In this document: piece after piece, positions 35,102 to 44,414 of the stretch
How positions within the stretch are numbered: position 1 is the stretch's first letter
Layout of the letters: every line of letters starts with the position of its first letter
DNA from: Thalassobaculum_A sp040219215
Lineage (GTDB): Bacteria > Pseudomonadota > Alphaproteobacteria > Thalassobaculales > Thalassobaculaceae
Length of the DNA stretch: 64,000 nucleotides
NCBI RefSeq assembly: GCF_040219215.1
Contig: NZ_JAVJSX010000044.1
Span: forward strand, 1 to 64,000
Reading direction: 5' to 3'
Program-made: the position numbers and the translations under genes
Notes under the pieces: generated by a model
The model's database searches: none
What the model was told of the DNA's origin: nothing
What the model saw: only the letters and a program-made list of their open reading frames with translations

Positions 35102-37336
35102 TCAACGGCGACGCCCACCGCGGGGGCCGGGAGACCGTCGCGGAGCGGCGCCACGCCGACGGACTCGGCCCTGCTGCCCGGGGACTGGATCGCTGCCGCC
35201 GGATACGATCTCCAGGGCCAGCGCACCGGAGATCGGATCAGCCTCGATCAGGCGAACTTCAACCCGGTCGCCCAGCCGATAGACCCTACCGTGGAACCGG
35301 CCGGTCAGGCTGTGACGGGCCTCGTCGTGGTCGTAGTAGTCGTCGGGCAGCGATCGGATCGGTACCAGGCCATCGGCACCGGTTTCGTCCAGGGTGATGA
35401 ACAGGCCGAAACGGGTCACGCCGTTGACGCGGCCGGTGAACAGGCCGCCGACCCGGTCGGCCAGATGCCGCGCCAGATAGCGGTCGACGGTCTGCCGTTC
35501 GGCGGCAGCCGCACGGCGTTCGGTTGCCGAGATGTGCTCGCCCCATTCGGAGAACTTCGCGTCGTCGTCCGGCCCGAGACTGCCATCGCCGAGGCGCAGC
35601 CCGCGGATCAGCGCCCGATGCACGAGCAGGTCCGAGTACCGCCGAATCGGCGAAGTGAAGTGAGCATATCGGGCGAGACCGAGGCCGAAGTGGCCGGCGT
35701 TGTCGGGGGCATAGTGCGCCTGCGCCTGTGAGCGCAGGACCATCTCGTTCACCATTCGCTCCGACGGTTGTCCACGGACCTTGGCCAGGATCCCGTTGAA
35801 GGTCTTCGGCCGGATGACCTGACCCTTGGCCAGACTGATGCCGAGACCTTCCAGGACGTCGGCCAGCGCGTTGACTTTCTCGGGATTGGGGCTCTCATGC
35901 ACCCGGTACATGCAGGGCTGGCGCTTGGCCTCCAGCGTTTCGGCCGCGCAGACATTGGCCAGTACCATGAACTCCTCGATCAGCATGTGCGCGTCCAGAC
36001 GGTCGCGGATGCCGATCTCGGCGATGTTCCCGGCGTCGTCCAGGATGACCCTCTTCTCGGGAATCTCCAGGTCGAGGGCGCCGCGCCGCTCGCGTTCCTT
36101 GCGCAGCGCCCGATACGCCGCGTACAGCGGTTCCAGCACCCCGACCGGCACTCCAGCGTCACTGCCGCCGTCGACCGCAGTCTGCACCTGGCGATAGGTC
36201 AGGCGCGCGGCCGACCGCATCAGTCCGCGGGTGAACCGGTGGCGACGTTTCTGGCCGTCCGCGTCGATGACGATTTCAACCGCCATGCAGGCCCGTTCTT
36301 CGGCAGGGCGCAGGGAGCATAGGCCGTTGGACAACGCCTCCGGCAGCATCGGCACGACCTGGTCGGGAAAGTAGACCGAATTGCCGCGCTTCAGGGCTTC
36401 CCGGTCGAGGGCGTCGCCCGGGCGGACGTAGTGGGCCACGTCGGCGATCGCGACCAGCAGCCGGAAGCCGCCCGGGTTCTCGGGATCCTCGTCGGGCGTG
36501 GCGAACACCGCGTCGTCGAAATCGCGGGCGTCCTCTCCGTCGATGGTGATCAGCGGGATGGCGCGCAGGTCCTCGCGTTTGCCGAGGGAAACGGGCTTGG
36601 CGCGCTCGGCAAGCTTCAGGGTTTCCTCCGGGAACACGTCCGGGATCTCGTGCTCCTGGATGGCGATCCGGCTGAACGATCGGGGGTCGGCAATACCGGC
36701 GAACCGTTCGATCACCCGTCCGGCCGGCAAGCCCATGCGATTGCGGCTGCGCGGCAGGATCTCGATCGAGACGAGGTCGCCGGGTGCGGCATCGCCGGCG
36801 TCGCGGTTGTCGACCGCGATCTCGGACTTTGCCTTCTTGTCGGTCGGCCGGACGCGGCCATTGCCGTCCTCGGTCCGCTCGAAGATGCCGAGGACCTTCG
36901 CTGCACCGCGCGGCAGGCGACGGATGATGCGGGCCACATAGCGGGTCTCGCCGCGCCGCTCCAGACGGACCAGCGCACGGTCACCGACGCCGAGCGCACC
37001 ACCGCGGCGATCCTCCAGAATCAGGATCTGCGGTGCGGGACCGTCATCCTTCCAGGCGGCCGGGCGTGCCAGTGCCTCGCCGTTCTCGTCGGTGCCGGTG
37101 ACTTCGACCACCGTGACCTCGGGCAGGGCGCCCGGGGGGGCAACTTTGCGACGGCGTCCGAAGTCCAGCAGGCCATCATCGGCCATGTCCTTCAGGATTC
37201 GCCGCAGATCGGCACGCTCCGGCCCTCGGACGTCGAAGGCTTTGGCGATCTCGCGACGTCCGACCGGCTTCGTGCTCGACTGCACGAACTCCAGGATCGC
37301 TTCACGACTCGGAACCGGAGCAGGGGCGCGCGCCAT
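35102..37336 (-). CDS. rnr: Ribonuclease R
   Basis: A 744-residue 3'-5' exoribonuclease able to digest structured RNA. Order: N-terminal winged-helix domain (about 1-70), cold-shock-type OB folds, the RNB catalytic domain with the acidic cluster in TIDGEDARDFDDAVF, then FTSPIRRYSDLLVHR, and a C-terminal S1 domain (FTGRVNGVTRFGLFITLDE in parts). The last 25 residues are arginine- and glycine-rich, as usual in RNase R. It begins 6 bases after topA, so it is co-transcribed with it. Confidence 0.96.
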   Translation of the reverse strand: MARAPAPVPSREAILEFVQSSTKPVGRREIAKAFDVRGPERADLRRILKDMADDGLLDFGRRRKVAPPGALPEVTVVEVTGTDENGEALARPAAWKDDGPAPQILILEDRRGGALGVGDRALVRLERRGETRYVARIIRRLPRGAAKVLGIFERTEDGNGRVRPTDKKAKSEIAVDNRDAGDAAPGDLVSIEILPRSRNRMGLPAGRVIERFAGIADPRSFSRIAIQEHEIPDVFPEETLKLAERAKPVSLGKREDLRAIPLITIDGEDARDFDDAVFATPDEDPENPGGFRLLVAIADVAHYVRPGDALDREALKRGNSVYFPDQVVPMLPEALSNGLCSLRPAEERACMAVEIVIDADGQKRRHRFTRGLMRSAARLTYRQVQTAVDGGSDAGVPVGVLEPLYAAYRALRKERERRGALDLEIPEKRVILDDAGNIAEIGIRDRLDAHMLIEEFMVLANVCAAETLEAKRQPCMYRVHESPNPEKVNALADVLEGLGISLAKGQVIRPKTFNGILAKVRGQPSERMVNEMVLRSQAQAHYAPDNAGHFGLGLARYAHFTSPIRRYSDLLVHRALIRGLRLGDGSLGPDDDAKFSEWGEHISATERRAAAAERQTVDRYLARHLADRVGGLFTGRVNGVTRFGLFITLDETGADGLVPIRSLPDDYYDHDEARHSLTGRFHGRVYRLGDRVEVRLIEADPISGALALEIVSGGSDPVPGQQGRVRRRGAAPRRSPGPRGGRRR

Positions 37337-37342
37337 CTGGGA

Positions 37343-40036
37343 TCAGGTCGCGGCCTTTCGGGCCCCGCCTCCGCTCGCTTTGGCCTTGGCTGTACCTTTT
37401 GCCGGAGCCTTCTTGGCGGCCGGCTTTTTGGCCGCAGCCTTCTTCGCCGCGGGCTTCTTCGCAGCCTTCGGCTTGGCAGCCGCCTTGGCGGGCTTCCCCT
37501 TGCCGCCGGCCGCTCCACCCTTTGCCGCTTTGGCGGCCAGGATCTCCAGCGCGCGTTCCAGCGCGATGTCGTCCATCGACTCGCTCTTCGGCAGAGTAGC
37601 GCGCAGCGCACCATGTTGGGCATAGGGGCCAAAGCGCCCTGCATGCACCGTCACCGGTTTGCCGTCGTCGGGATGATCACCGAGCGCCCGCCCGGCCTTC
37701 TTCTTGGCACCCTTCTGCGCGATCAGTTCGACCGCATGGTTCAGGCCGATCGTCAGCACCGTGTCGTCGGGCGGCAGGTTCACGTAGACGCTGTCGTATT
37801 TCAGGTATGGTCCGTAGCGGCCGATGCCAGCCTCGATCTTGGTGCCGGTCTCGGGATGGTCGCCGATCGGCCGGGGAAGGGACAGCAGCGACAGACCCTT
37901 CGGCAGGTCGATGTCCGCTGGCGGCATCTGACGCGGCAGCGAGGCGCGCTTCGGCTTTTCCTTCGAGCCTTCCGGGGGCTCGCCGAGCTGCACGTACACC
38001 CCGTACGGACCTTTGCGCAGGCTGACCTCCTGACCGGTCTCGGGGTCTATGCCGAGGACCTTGGGCAGGTTCATTTCCTCGCCATCTGCACCGTTGGTCT
38101 TGCCGCCGGCGGCTTCGCCGAGCTGCCGGGTGAAGCGGCAGTTCGGGTAGTTCGAGCAACCGATGAACGCCCCGAATTTGCCGAGGCGAAGCGACAGCCG
38201 CCCGCCGTCGCAACTGGGGCAGCCGCGGTCCGGGGCGCCGTCCGGTCCGGTCGGGAAGAAGTGGGTGGCGAGTTCCTGGTCGAGCGCCTCGATGACCTGG
38301 GTGATCGACAGGTCCTTGGTGCCGTCGACCGAGCCCTTGAACGCCTGCCAGAACTCGCGGAGCACCTTGCGCCAGTCGAGCTGACCGGCCGACACGTCGT
38401 CGAGCTGGGTCTCAAGATCGGCGGTGAAGTTGTAGGCGACATAGCGGGTGAAGAAACTGGAGAGGAACGTGGTCACCAGCCGGCCACGGTCTTCCGGAAC
38501 AAAGCGTCGCTTGTCGAGGGTGACGTACTGTCGGTCCTGCAGCACCTGCATGATGCTGGCGTAGGTCGACGGCCGACCGATGCCGAGCTCCTCGAGCTTC
38601 TTCACCAGGCTCGCCTCGGAGTAGCGCGGCGGCGGCTGGGTGTGATGCTGATCCGAGCGGGTTTCCTGGCGGGCGACGTTCTCGCCGCGCTCGACCGGCG
38701 GAAGGATCTTGCCGGACTCGTCGTCCTCGGACGCCGGCTCGTCGCGATCTTCCTGATACAGTGTCAGGAAGCCGTCGAACGCGATGACCGAACCGGTGGC
38801 GCGCAGGGTCGACCGGCCCTTGCGATCGAGCACGTCGATCGCCGTCTGGTCGAGTTCGGCGCTGGCCATCTGGCTGGCGACCGTGCGCTTCCAGACCAGG
38901 GTGTAGAGCTTCAGCTGGTCGGCATCGATGTGGTTCTTCAGGCTGTCCGGCGTGCGCTTGACGTCGGTCGGACGGATCGCCTCGTGCGCTTCCTGCGCGT
39001 TCTTGGCCCGCGAGGTGTAGACCCGGGCGGTGTTCGGCAGGTAACGGTCGCCATAGGTCGACCCGATGGCGGTGCGGATCGACTGGATGGCTTCCTGACT
39101 GAGCTGGACGCCGTCGGTACGCATGTAGGTGATGAGGCCAACGGTCTCGCCGTCGAAATCCACACCTTCATAGAGGCGCTGCGCCAGCTGCATGGTCCGG
39201 GTGGCGCTGAACCCGAGCTTGCGCGAGGCTTCCTGCTGCAGGGTCGAAGTGGTGAACGGCGGCTGCGGGTTGCGCCGGACCCGCTTCTTCTCGACCTCGC
39301 TGATGGTGAAGTCGCCGGCCTCGATGGCGGCGACCGCAGCCTTGGCCTGGGCTTCGTTCTTGATGTCGAGCCGGTCGAGCTTGGTCCCGTCGAGGTGGGT
39401 CAGCCGGGCAGTGAAGGACTTCCGCTCCTGGGTGCGGAAATCGGCCTCGATGCTCCAGTACTCTTGCGGGTTGAAGCGCTCGATCTCGGCCTCGCGCTCG
39501 GAGATCAGCCGCAGCGCGACCGACTGCACGCGACCGGCCGACCGAGCGCCCGGCAGCTTGCGCCACAGCACCGGCGACAGGGTGAAGCCGACGAGGTAGT
39601 CCAGGGCGCGTCGCGCCAGATAGGCGTCGATCAGGTCCTGGTCGAGGGCGCGCGGCTTGGCGATGGCGTCAAGAACCGCCGACTTGGTGATTTCGTTGAA
39701 AGCGACCCGCGTCACATCGATGCCCTTGAGCGCCTTGCGCTCCTCCAGCACCTTCTGGACATGCCAACTGATCGCTTCGCCCTCGCGATCCGGGTCAGTG
39801 GCCAGGATCAGTTGGCTGGCACCCTTCAGCGCCTCGGCAATCGCCTTGACCTGCTTCTCGGCCCGCGGGTCGGTCTGCCAGAGCATCGCGAAATCCTGGT
39901 CCGGATCGACCGATCCGTCCTTCGGTGGCAGATCACGGATGTGCCCGTAGCTGGCCAGGACGTGATAATCGTCACCCAGGTATTTGTTGATCGTCTTGGC
40001 TTTGGCGGGGGATTCAACGACGACGACTTTACTCAT
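37343..40036 (-). CDS. topA: DNA topoisomerase I (type IA)
   Basis: An 897-residue topoisomerase that relaxes negative supercoils. The TOPRIM domain opens MSKVVVVESPAKAKTINKYL, and the catalytic tyrosine lies in GLITYMRTDG. One four-cysteine zinc ribbon (CPSCDGG...GCSNYPNC) is followed by several zinc-less C-terminal repeats containing GRYGPYLKY- and GRFGPYAQHG-type motifs. The final 50 residues are almost entirely lysine, alanine and proline (KKPAAKK repeats), a disordered DNA-binding tail. The dprA-topA-rnr order is conserved in alphaproteobacteria. Confidence 0.97.
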   Translation of the reverse strand: MSKVVVVESPAKAKTINKYLGDDYHVLASYGHIRDLPPKDGSVDPDQDFAMLWQTDPRAEKQVKAIAEALKGASQLILATDPDREGEAISWHVQKVLEERKALKGIDVTRVAFNEITKSAVLDAIAKPRALDQDLIDAYLARRALDYLVGFTLSPVLWRKLPGARSAGRVQSVALRLISEREAEIERFNPQEYWSIEADFRTQERKSFTARLTHLDGTKLDRLDIKNEAQAKAAVAAIEAGDFTISEVEKKRVRRNPQPPFTTSTLQQEASRKLGFSATRTMQLAQRLYEGVDFDGETVGLITYMRTDGVQLSQEAIQSIRTAIGSTYGDRYLPNTARVYTSRAKNAQEAHEAIRPTDVKRTPDSLKNHIDADQLKLYTLVWKRTVASQMASAELDQTAIDVLDRKGRSTLRATGSVIAFDGFLTLYQEDRDEPASEDDESGKILPPVERGENVARQETRSDQHHTQPPPRYSEASLVKKLEELGIGRPSTYASIMQVLQDRQYVTLDKRRFVPEDRGRLVTTFLSSFFTRYVAYNFTADLETQLDDVSAGQLDWRKVLREFWQAFKGSVDGTKDLSITQVIEALDQELATHFFPTGPDGAPDRGCPSCDGGRLSLRLGKFGAFIGCSNYPNCRFTRQLGEAAGGKTNGADGEEMNLPKVLGIDPETGQEVSLRKGPYGVYVQLGEPPEGSKEKPKRASLPRQMPPADIDLPKGLSLLSLPRPIGDHPETGTKIEAGIGRYGPYLKYDSVYVNLPPDDTVLTIGLNHAVELIAQKGAKKKAGRALGDHPDDGKPVTVHAGRFGPYAQHGALRATLPKSESMDDIALERALEILAAKAAKGGAAGGKGKPAKAAAKPKAAKKPAAKKAAAKKPAAKKAPAKGTAKAKASGGGARKAAT

Positions 40037-40126
40037 GCGGTGCGTTCGCTTCCCTGTGGCCTCTTCCGGCGACGCCCTTCGGGCGCACGGTCTATCCGGC
40101 CCGGCGCGGCCGTTGGCATAGTGCCC

Positions 40127-41266
40127 TCAAGCCGGGGTACCCATCCGTCGCGCCACCTGGTTTCCCGGATATCGGTCGACCAGACCGGCAAGTTCCGCTT
40201 CAAGGAGTGCGGTCGCGACGATTGGTGCAGACAATTGGCAGCCGCGGATGAGTTCGTCAACCGGCACCGGTTCCGGTCCAAGCGCATCGAGCACCGTTTG
40301 GCGCACACTATGGTCGGTCTCCGTCGGGAGCGGGACCGGCCCCGGATCGCACAGGCCCCCGGCCTTTCCGACCGCCAAATTGACCGACGGAAGGAAGTCG
40401 AGGGCCGACAGAACATCCTGGGCATCCTGTATCAGCAAGGCAGCTCCGTCCTGGATCAGGGCGTTGCATCCGGTGCAGCGCGGATCGAGCGGTGACCCCG
40501 GAACCGCGAACACCTCGCGACCCTGATCGAGGGCGCGACGGGCGGTGATCAGGGAGCCCGAGCGTTTGGCCGCTTCGACCACGACCGTTCCGAGCGTCAA
40601 TCCCGAGATGATGCGGTTGCGTGTCGGAAAATGCCGGGCTTGCGGTTCGGTGCCGACCGGCATCTCGGCAACCGCGGTTCCGCTGTCGACGATTCGCCGC
40701 AGCAATCCTGCATGCTCCGGCGGGTACGTCACGTCGATCCCGCCGGCAAGCACCGCAACGGTCCCGGAGTCGATGGAGCCTTCATGGGCCGCCGCATCGA
40801 TGCCGCGGGCCAGACCGGACACCACGGCGTAGCCGGCTTCGCCGAACGCACGGGCCAAACTGCCGGCGAACCGGCAGCCGTTCACCGACGCGTTGCGGCC
40901 GCCGACCACCGCGATCGATGGCCTGGACAGCAGCCTCGGGTCACCGGCAATCGAGAGACAGGGCGGCGCGTCGTCGATCGCGGCCAGCCGGGCCGGGTAA
41001 TCCGGGTCGCCGAGCACCAGCAGCGCAGTTCCGATGCGTTCAACGGATGCGAACTCGCGCTTGGCATCGTCGATCGACGGTACTTTCAGGGCGCGCCGAC
41101 GACCGCCGCGGCGCGCCAGGTCGGGGAGGGCCTGCAGCGCGGCGGCGGCGCTTCGGTATCGGGCAAGCAGGTGCCGGAAGGCTACCGGCCCGACGTTCTC
41201 GGTACGGATCAGCCGCAGACGGTCAAGGCGTTCGCCTTCGTCGAGGCGGGGCAGGGCTGTGGGCAT
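40127..41266 (-). CDS. dprA: DNA-processing protein DprA (Smf)
   Basis: A 379-residue protein that loads RecA on incoming single-stranded DNA during natural transformation and is also kept in non-competent species. The Rossmann-like core has SIAVVGGRNAS, VSGLARGIDAAAHEG, VAVLAGGIDVTYPPEH, NRIISGLT and SGSLITARRALDQGREVFAVPG. A C-terminal winged-helix domain (about 300-370) is present, as in many proteobacterial DprA. It lies between plsY and topA. Confidence 0.95.
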   Translation of the reverse strand: MPTALPRLDEGERLDRLRLIRTENVGPVAFRHLLARYRSAAAALQALPDLARRGGRRRALKVPSIDDAKREFASVERIGTALLVLGDPDYPARLAAIDDAPPCLSIAGDPRLLSRPSIAVVGGRNASVNGCRFAGSLARAFGEAGYAVVSGLARGIDAAAHEGSIDSGTVAVLAGGIDVTYPPEHAGLLRRIVDSGTAVAEMPVGTEPQARHFPTRNRIISGLTLGTVVVEAAKRSGSLITARRALDQGREVFAVPGSPLDPRCTGCNALIQDGAALLIQDAQDVLSALDFLPSVNLAVGKAGGLCDPGPVPLPTETDHSVRQTVLDALGPEPVPVDELIRGCQLSAPIVATALLEAELAGLVDRYPGNQVARRMGTPA

Positions 41267-41330
41267 GGACGGGCGCTCCGGTGGCGGCGATCCAGGCGGC
41301 TATGGGTGGGACAGGGCGGGAATTACGGAA

Positions 41331-41348
41331 CGATACGGGTTCGTATCG
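41331..41348. repeat. Inverted repeat in the plsY-dprA gap
   Basis: CGATACG and CGTATCG form a perfect 7-base stem around GGTT, 43 bases after plsY and 65 before dprA on the minus strand. No T tract follows directly. On the minus strand a weaker stem near 41370-41385 followed by T5 could end plsY transcripts. It could be a processing site or operator. Confidence 0.4.
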
Positions 41349-41390
41349 AACTGGAAGGAAAAACCGCAAAAACAGTTTCGAAACCGAGAA

Positions 41391-42023
41391 TCAGGTTTCA
41401 GTTTTCTTTGAACGGCTTAGGTTGATCCGGCCTTCTTTGCCGCGCAGCAGGCGGGCAATGTTCTCATGGTGCCGGATCCACACCAGGGCGGCGATGAAAG
41501 CGCCCAGTTCAGCGTACTGCGGACCATCGATCTGCCACGCCACCAACGGAGCGACGGCGAGCGCGACCAGCGCGGCAACCGACGAGTACCGCAGGACGGC
41601 AGCGACAACCAGCCAGATGGCGCAGGCGATCAACCCGACCGGCCAGGACAGTGCCAGCCAGACTCCGATGGCGGTCGCCACCCCCTTGCCGCCCTTGAAC
41701 CTGAGCCAGACCGGAAAGCAATGACCCAGCAGAACGCCGCCCGAGGCCAGCACCGCCATATCCGGGCCATACTGTGCGGCGATCAGCACCGCGACCGCAC
41801 CTTTGCCGCCGTCCAGCAGCAGGGTCGCTGCCGCCAATCCCTTGCGCCCGGTGCGCAGAACGTTGGTGGCGCCGATGTTGCCGGAGCCGATGTTCCGGAT
41901 GTCGCCGAGTCCGGCCAGCTTGGTCAGCACCAGTCCGAACGGGACTGAGCCAAGCAGGTAGGCGAGCGCGACGGCCGCATAGAACGGCCACGTGTAGGCG
42001 AAGCTGCCAAGCGGATCAGGCAT
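41391..42023 (-). CDS. plsY: Glycerol-3-phosphate acyltransferase PlsY
   Basis: A 210-residue inner-membrane enzyme that transfers acyl from acyl-phosphate to glycerol-3-phosphate, the first step of phospholipid synthesis. Conserved loops are LGSVPFGLVLTK, IGSGNIGATNVLRTG, LLDGGKGAVAVL, LGHCFPVWLRFKGGKGVAT and WIRHHENIARLL. Five or so membrane helices separate them. The ATG at 42023 overlaps the end of pyrC by 8 bases, so the genes are coupled. Confidence 0.95.
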   Translation of the reverse strand: MPDPLGSFAYTWPFYAAVALAYLLGSVPFGLVLTKLAGLGDIRNIGSGNIGATNVLRTGRKGLAAATLLLDGGKGAVAVLIAAQYGPDMAVLASGGVLLGHCFPVWLRFKGGKGVATAIGVWLALSWPVGLIACAIWLVVAAVLRYSSVAALVALAVAPLVAWQIDGPQYAELGAFIAALVWIRHHENIARLLRGKEGRINLSRSKKTET

Positions 42024-43350
42024 GGGCGGTCTCCCGGCGCGAACGCGGTCCGGCGGCTTCGGTGTCGAGATCGAACACGGTGCGGCCGCGGTATACCGTC
42101 CGCCACACCCGTCCCTGGGCCGGCTTGCCGTCGAACGGGCTGTTCTTCGACTTCGACCGGAACTTCGATGCGTCGATCCGAACCGCCCGGTCCGGCTCGA
42201 ACACCACCAGATCGGCCCAGGCGCCAACCGACAGCCGGCCGACTTCCAGCCCAAGGATGGCGGCCGGCCGGGCCGTCAGGCGGTCGATGATGTCGAGCAG
42301 CGGCATGGCGCCATCGTGGTGCAGCCCCAGGCTGACCGGCAGCAGGGTCTCCAACCCGACCGCGCCGGGTACGGCCTGGGCGAACGGCACGCGCTTGGAG
42401 TCCTGGTCCTCGGGATTGTGGTCGCTGGCAATGGCATCGATCGTGCCGTCGGCGACCCCGGCGACCACCGCCTGCCGGTCGGCCTCGGATCGCAGCGGTG
42501 GCGACATCCGGGCGAAGGTCCGATAGTCGACGATCGCCAGTTCATTCAGCGCAAAGTAATGCGGGGCGGTGTCGCAGGTGACTGACAGGCCCTCGGCCTT
42601 GGCTCGGCGGATCGCCTCGATCGCCGCACCGGTCGAGACATGGGCGGCGTGATACCGCCCTCCGGTGAGGCGCACCAGCTGCAGGTCGCGTTCCACCATC
42701 ATGACTTCGGCGCAGGCCGGGATGGCCGGCAGGCCGAGGCGCGTCGCGGTCTCGCCCTCGGTGGCGCAGCCCTCGCGGGCCAGGGTCGGCTCCTCCGGGT
42801 GCTGGATCACCGGCCGGCCGAACATGGTGGCGTAGGACAGCAGCCGGCGCATTACGACCGGGTCGGCGATGGCCTTCGTGCCGTCGGTAAAGCCGACCGC
42901 GCCGGACGCTGACAGCAGGCCGATCTCGGTCATCTCCTCGCCGCGCATCCCCTTTGTGGCGGCGGCGTAGGGATGGACGTTGACCAACCCGACTTCCTGG
43001 GCGAGGCGCTCGACGAATTCCAACAACGACACGTCGTCGATGATCGGGTTGGTGTTCGGCAGGGTCGCCAGGGTCGTCACACCGCCGGCGACCGCCGCCT
43101 GCTGCAGCGAGGCCAGGGTTTCCATATGCTCTTCGCCCGGCTCGCGGGTCTGGACCCGCATGTCGACCAGGCCGGGCGCCAGGCACCGGCCCCCGCAATC
43201 CACCACCTCGGCATCGGCCTGGATGGCGTCCACGAAAACGTTCGGGCCGACCTCGACGATCTTGCCGTCGCGGACCAGCACCGCACCCTTGGCATCGAGC
43301 CGGCTGGCCGGGTCGAGCAGGCGGGCGTTCTTGTACAGCGTGGCTCTCAC
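42016..43350 (-). CDS. pyrC: Dihydroorotase-like PyrC, probably lacking catalytic metal ligands
   Basis: A 444-residue amidohydrolase-fold protein encoded directly after pyrB. Normal dihydroorotases have a metal-binding HxH in DxHxHxREPG; here the segment is DMRVQTREPG (Arg65 and Gln67 replace the histidines), and the HCED-like block reads QHPEE. Asp in SDHNPEDQDSK is kept. This is the form common next to pyrB in many alphaproteobacteria and resembles non-catalytic PyrC' proteins that stabilise aspartate transcarbamoylase. A second, active dihydroorotase is then expected elsewhere. Naming it pyrC follows context; activity is doubtful. Confidence 0.9.
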   Translation of the reverse strand: MRATLYKNARLLDPASRLDAKGAVLVRDGKIVEVGPNVFVDAIQADAEVVDCGGRCLAPGLVDMRVQTREPGEEHMETLASLQQAAVAGGVTTLATLPNTNPIIDDVSLLEFVERLAQEVGLVNVHPYAAATKGMRGEEMTEIGLLSASGAVGFTDGTKAIADPVVMRRLLSYATMFGRPVIQHPEEPTLAREGCATEGETATRLGLPAIPACAEVMMVERDLQLVRLTGGRYHAAHVSTGAAIEAIRRAKAEGLSVTCDTAPHYFALNELAIVDYRTFARMSPPLRSEADRQAVVAGVADGTIDAIASDHNPEDQDSKRVPFAQAVPGAVGLETLLPVSLGLHHDGAMPLLDIIDRLTARPAAILGLEVGRLSVGAWADLVVFEPDRAVRIDASKFRSKSKNSPFDGKPAQGRVWRTVYRGRTVFDLDTEAAGPRSRRETAHA

Positions 43351-43360
43351 AGGATCGCTC

Positions 43361-44356
43361 TCACTGGTTCTTCGCCCACGGTTCGGTCTGGTTGGTCACC
43401 AGCGCGTCGAGCACCGCCATCCGCACGGCCACGCCCATCTCCACCTGCTCGCGGATCAGCGAACGGTCGATGTCGTCGGCGACCACCGAGTCGATCTCCA
43501 CGCCGCGGTTCATCGGCCCCGGATGCATGATCAGCGCGTCCGGCTTGGCCGCCAGCAGCTTCTCGTAGTCGAGCCCGTAGTAGCGGAAATACTCCCGGAT
43601 CGACGGCACGTAGCTGCCCTTCATCCGCTCGGTCTGCAGCCGAAGCATCATGACGATGTCGCACCCGGCGATGCCGCGCTCCATGTCGTGATGCACCTCG
43701 ACGCCGAGCCGCTCGATCCCGGCCGGCAGCAGGGTCGGCGGGGCGACGACCCGGACCCGTGCGCCCATGATCGACAGCAGGTGGATGTTCGAGCGCGCGA
43801 CCCGGCTGTGGGTGACGTCGCCGCAGATCGCGACCTCCAGCCCTTCCAGCGCGCCGCGGCGACGGCGGATCGCCAACGCGTCCAACAGCGCCTGGGTCGG
43901 ATGCTCGTGGCTGCCGTCGCCGGCGTTGATGACCGAGCAGTTGACCTTCTCGGCCAGCAGGTGGACCGCGCCGGAGTCCGAGTGCCGCACGACCAGGGCG
44001 TCGGGGTGCATGGCATTCAGGGTCATGGCGGTGTCGATCAGGGTCTCGCCCTTCTTGATCGAGGAGGTCGACACCGACATGTTGATGACGTCGCCGCCCA
44101 GCCGCTTGCCGGCCAACTCGAAGCTGGTGCGGGTGCGGGTCGAGTTCTCGAAGAACAGGTTGATCAGCGTGCGACCGCGCAGGGTCGACGCCTTCTTGTC
44201 GGCTTGCCGGTTCTGCTCGACGAACCCGTCGGCCCGGTCCAGGAGGAAATTGATGTCGGATCGCGTCAGCCCCTCGATTCCGAGGAGGTGGCGATAGGGA
44301 TACCGGGAGCCGTCTGAAGGGGCGGTCGCGGTGTCGCTGGCGATGGCGCTGGTCAT
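43361..44356 (-). CDS. pyrB: Aspartate carbamoyltransferase catalytic subunit
   Basis: A 331-residue ATCase catalytic chain, making carbamoyl-aspartate in pyrimidine synthesis. The carbamoyl-phosphate site FFENSTRTRTSFE is intact, followed by SSIKKGETL, the NAGDGSHEHPTQALLD block and LRLQTERM. The ATG at 44356 gives MTSAIASDTA and a roughly 20-residue variable N-terminus; a frame starting 39 bases upstream is less likely. No regulatory chain pyrI follows; instead the PyrC' protein is encoded 10 bases on. Confidence 0.96.
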   Translation of the reverse strand: MTSAIASDTATAPSDGSRYPYRHLLGIEGLTRSDINFLLDRADGFVEQNRQADKKASTLRGRTLINLFFENSTRTRTSFELAGKRLGGDVINMSVSTSSIKKGETLIDTAMTLNAMHPDALVVRHSDSGAVHLLAEKVNCSVINAGDGSHEHPTQALLDALAIRRRRGALEGLEVAICGDVTHSRVARSNIHLLSIMGARVRVVAPPTLLPAGIERLGVEVHHDMERGIAGCDIVMMLRLQTERMKGSYVPSIREYFRYYGLDYEKLLAAKPDALIMHPGPMNRGVEIDSVVADDIDRSLIREQVEMGVAVRMAVLDALVTNQTEPWAKNQ

Positions 44357-44414
44357 TAAAGCGTCGTTATAGGGGGCGCCACCGGGTACCGGCAAGCATC
44401 GCCCGTCACGAATC

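Noticed and set aside
37343..37500. Short tandem DNA repeats at the topA 3' end
   Set aside because: They encode the lysine/alanine-rich tail of TopA, a common feature of the family, so they are not a separate repeat element.
40037..40126. Hairpin with a TTCG/GAAG loop in the dprA-topA gap as a terminator
   Set aside because: The stem is only five to six bases and no T tract follows in either direction; the genes are probably co-transcribed.
36431..40495. A 1354-codon open frame on the plus strand
   Set aside because: It runs antisense through rnr and topA, both unambiguous, and its product has no domain pattern. It is a codon-phase artefact of high-GC genes.
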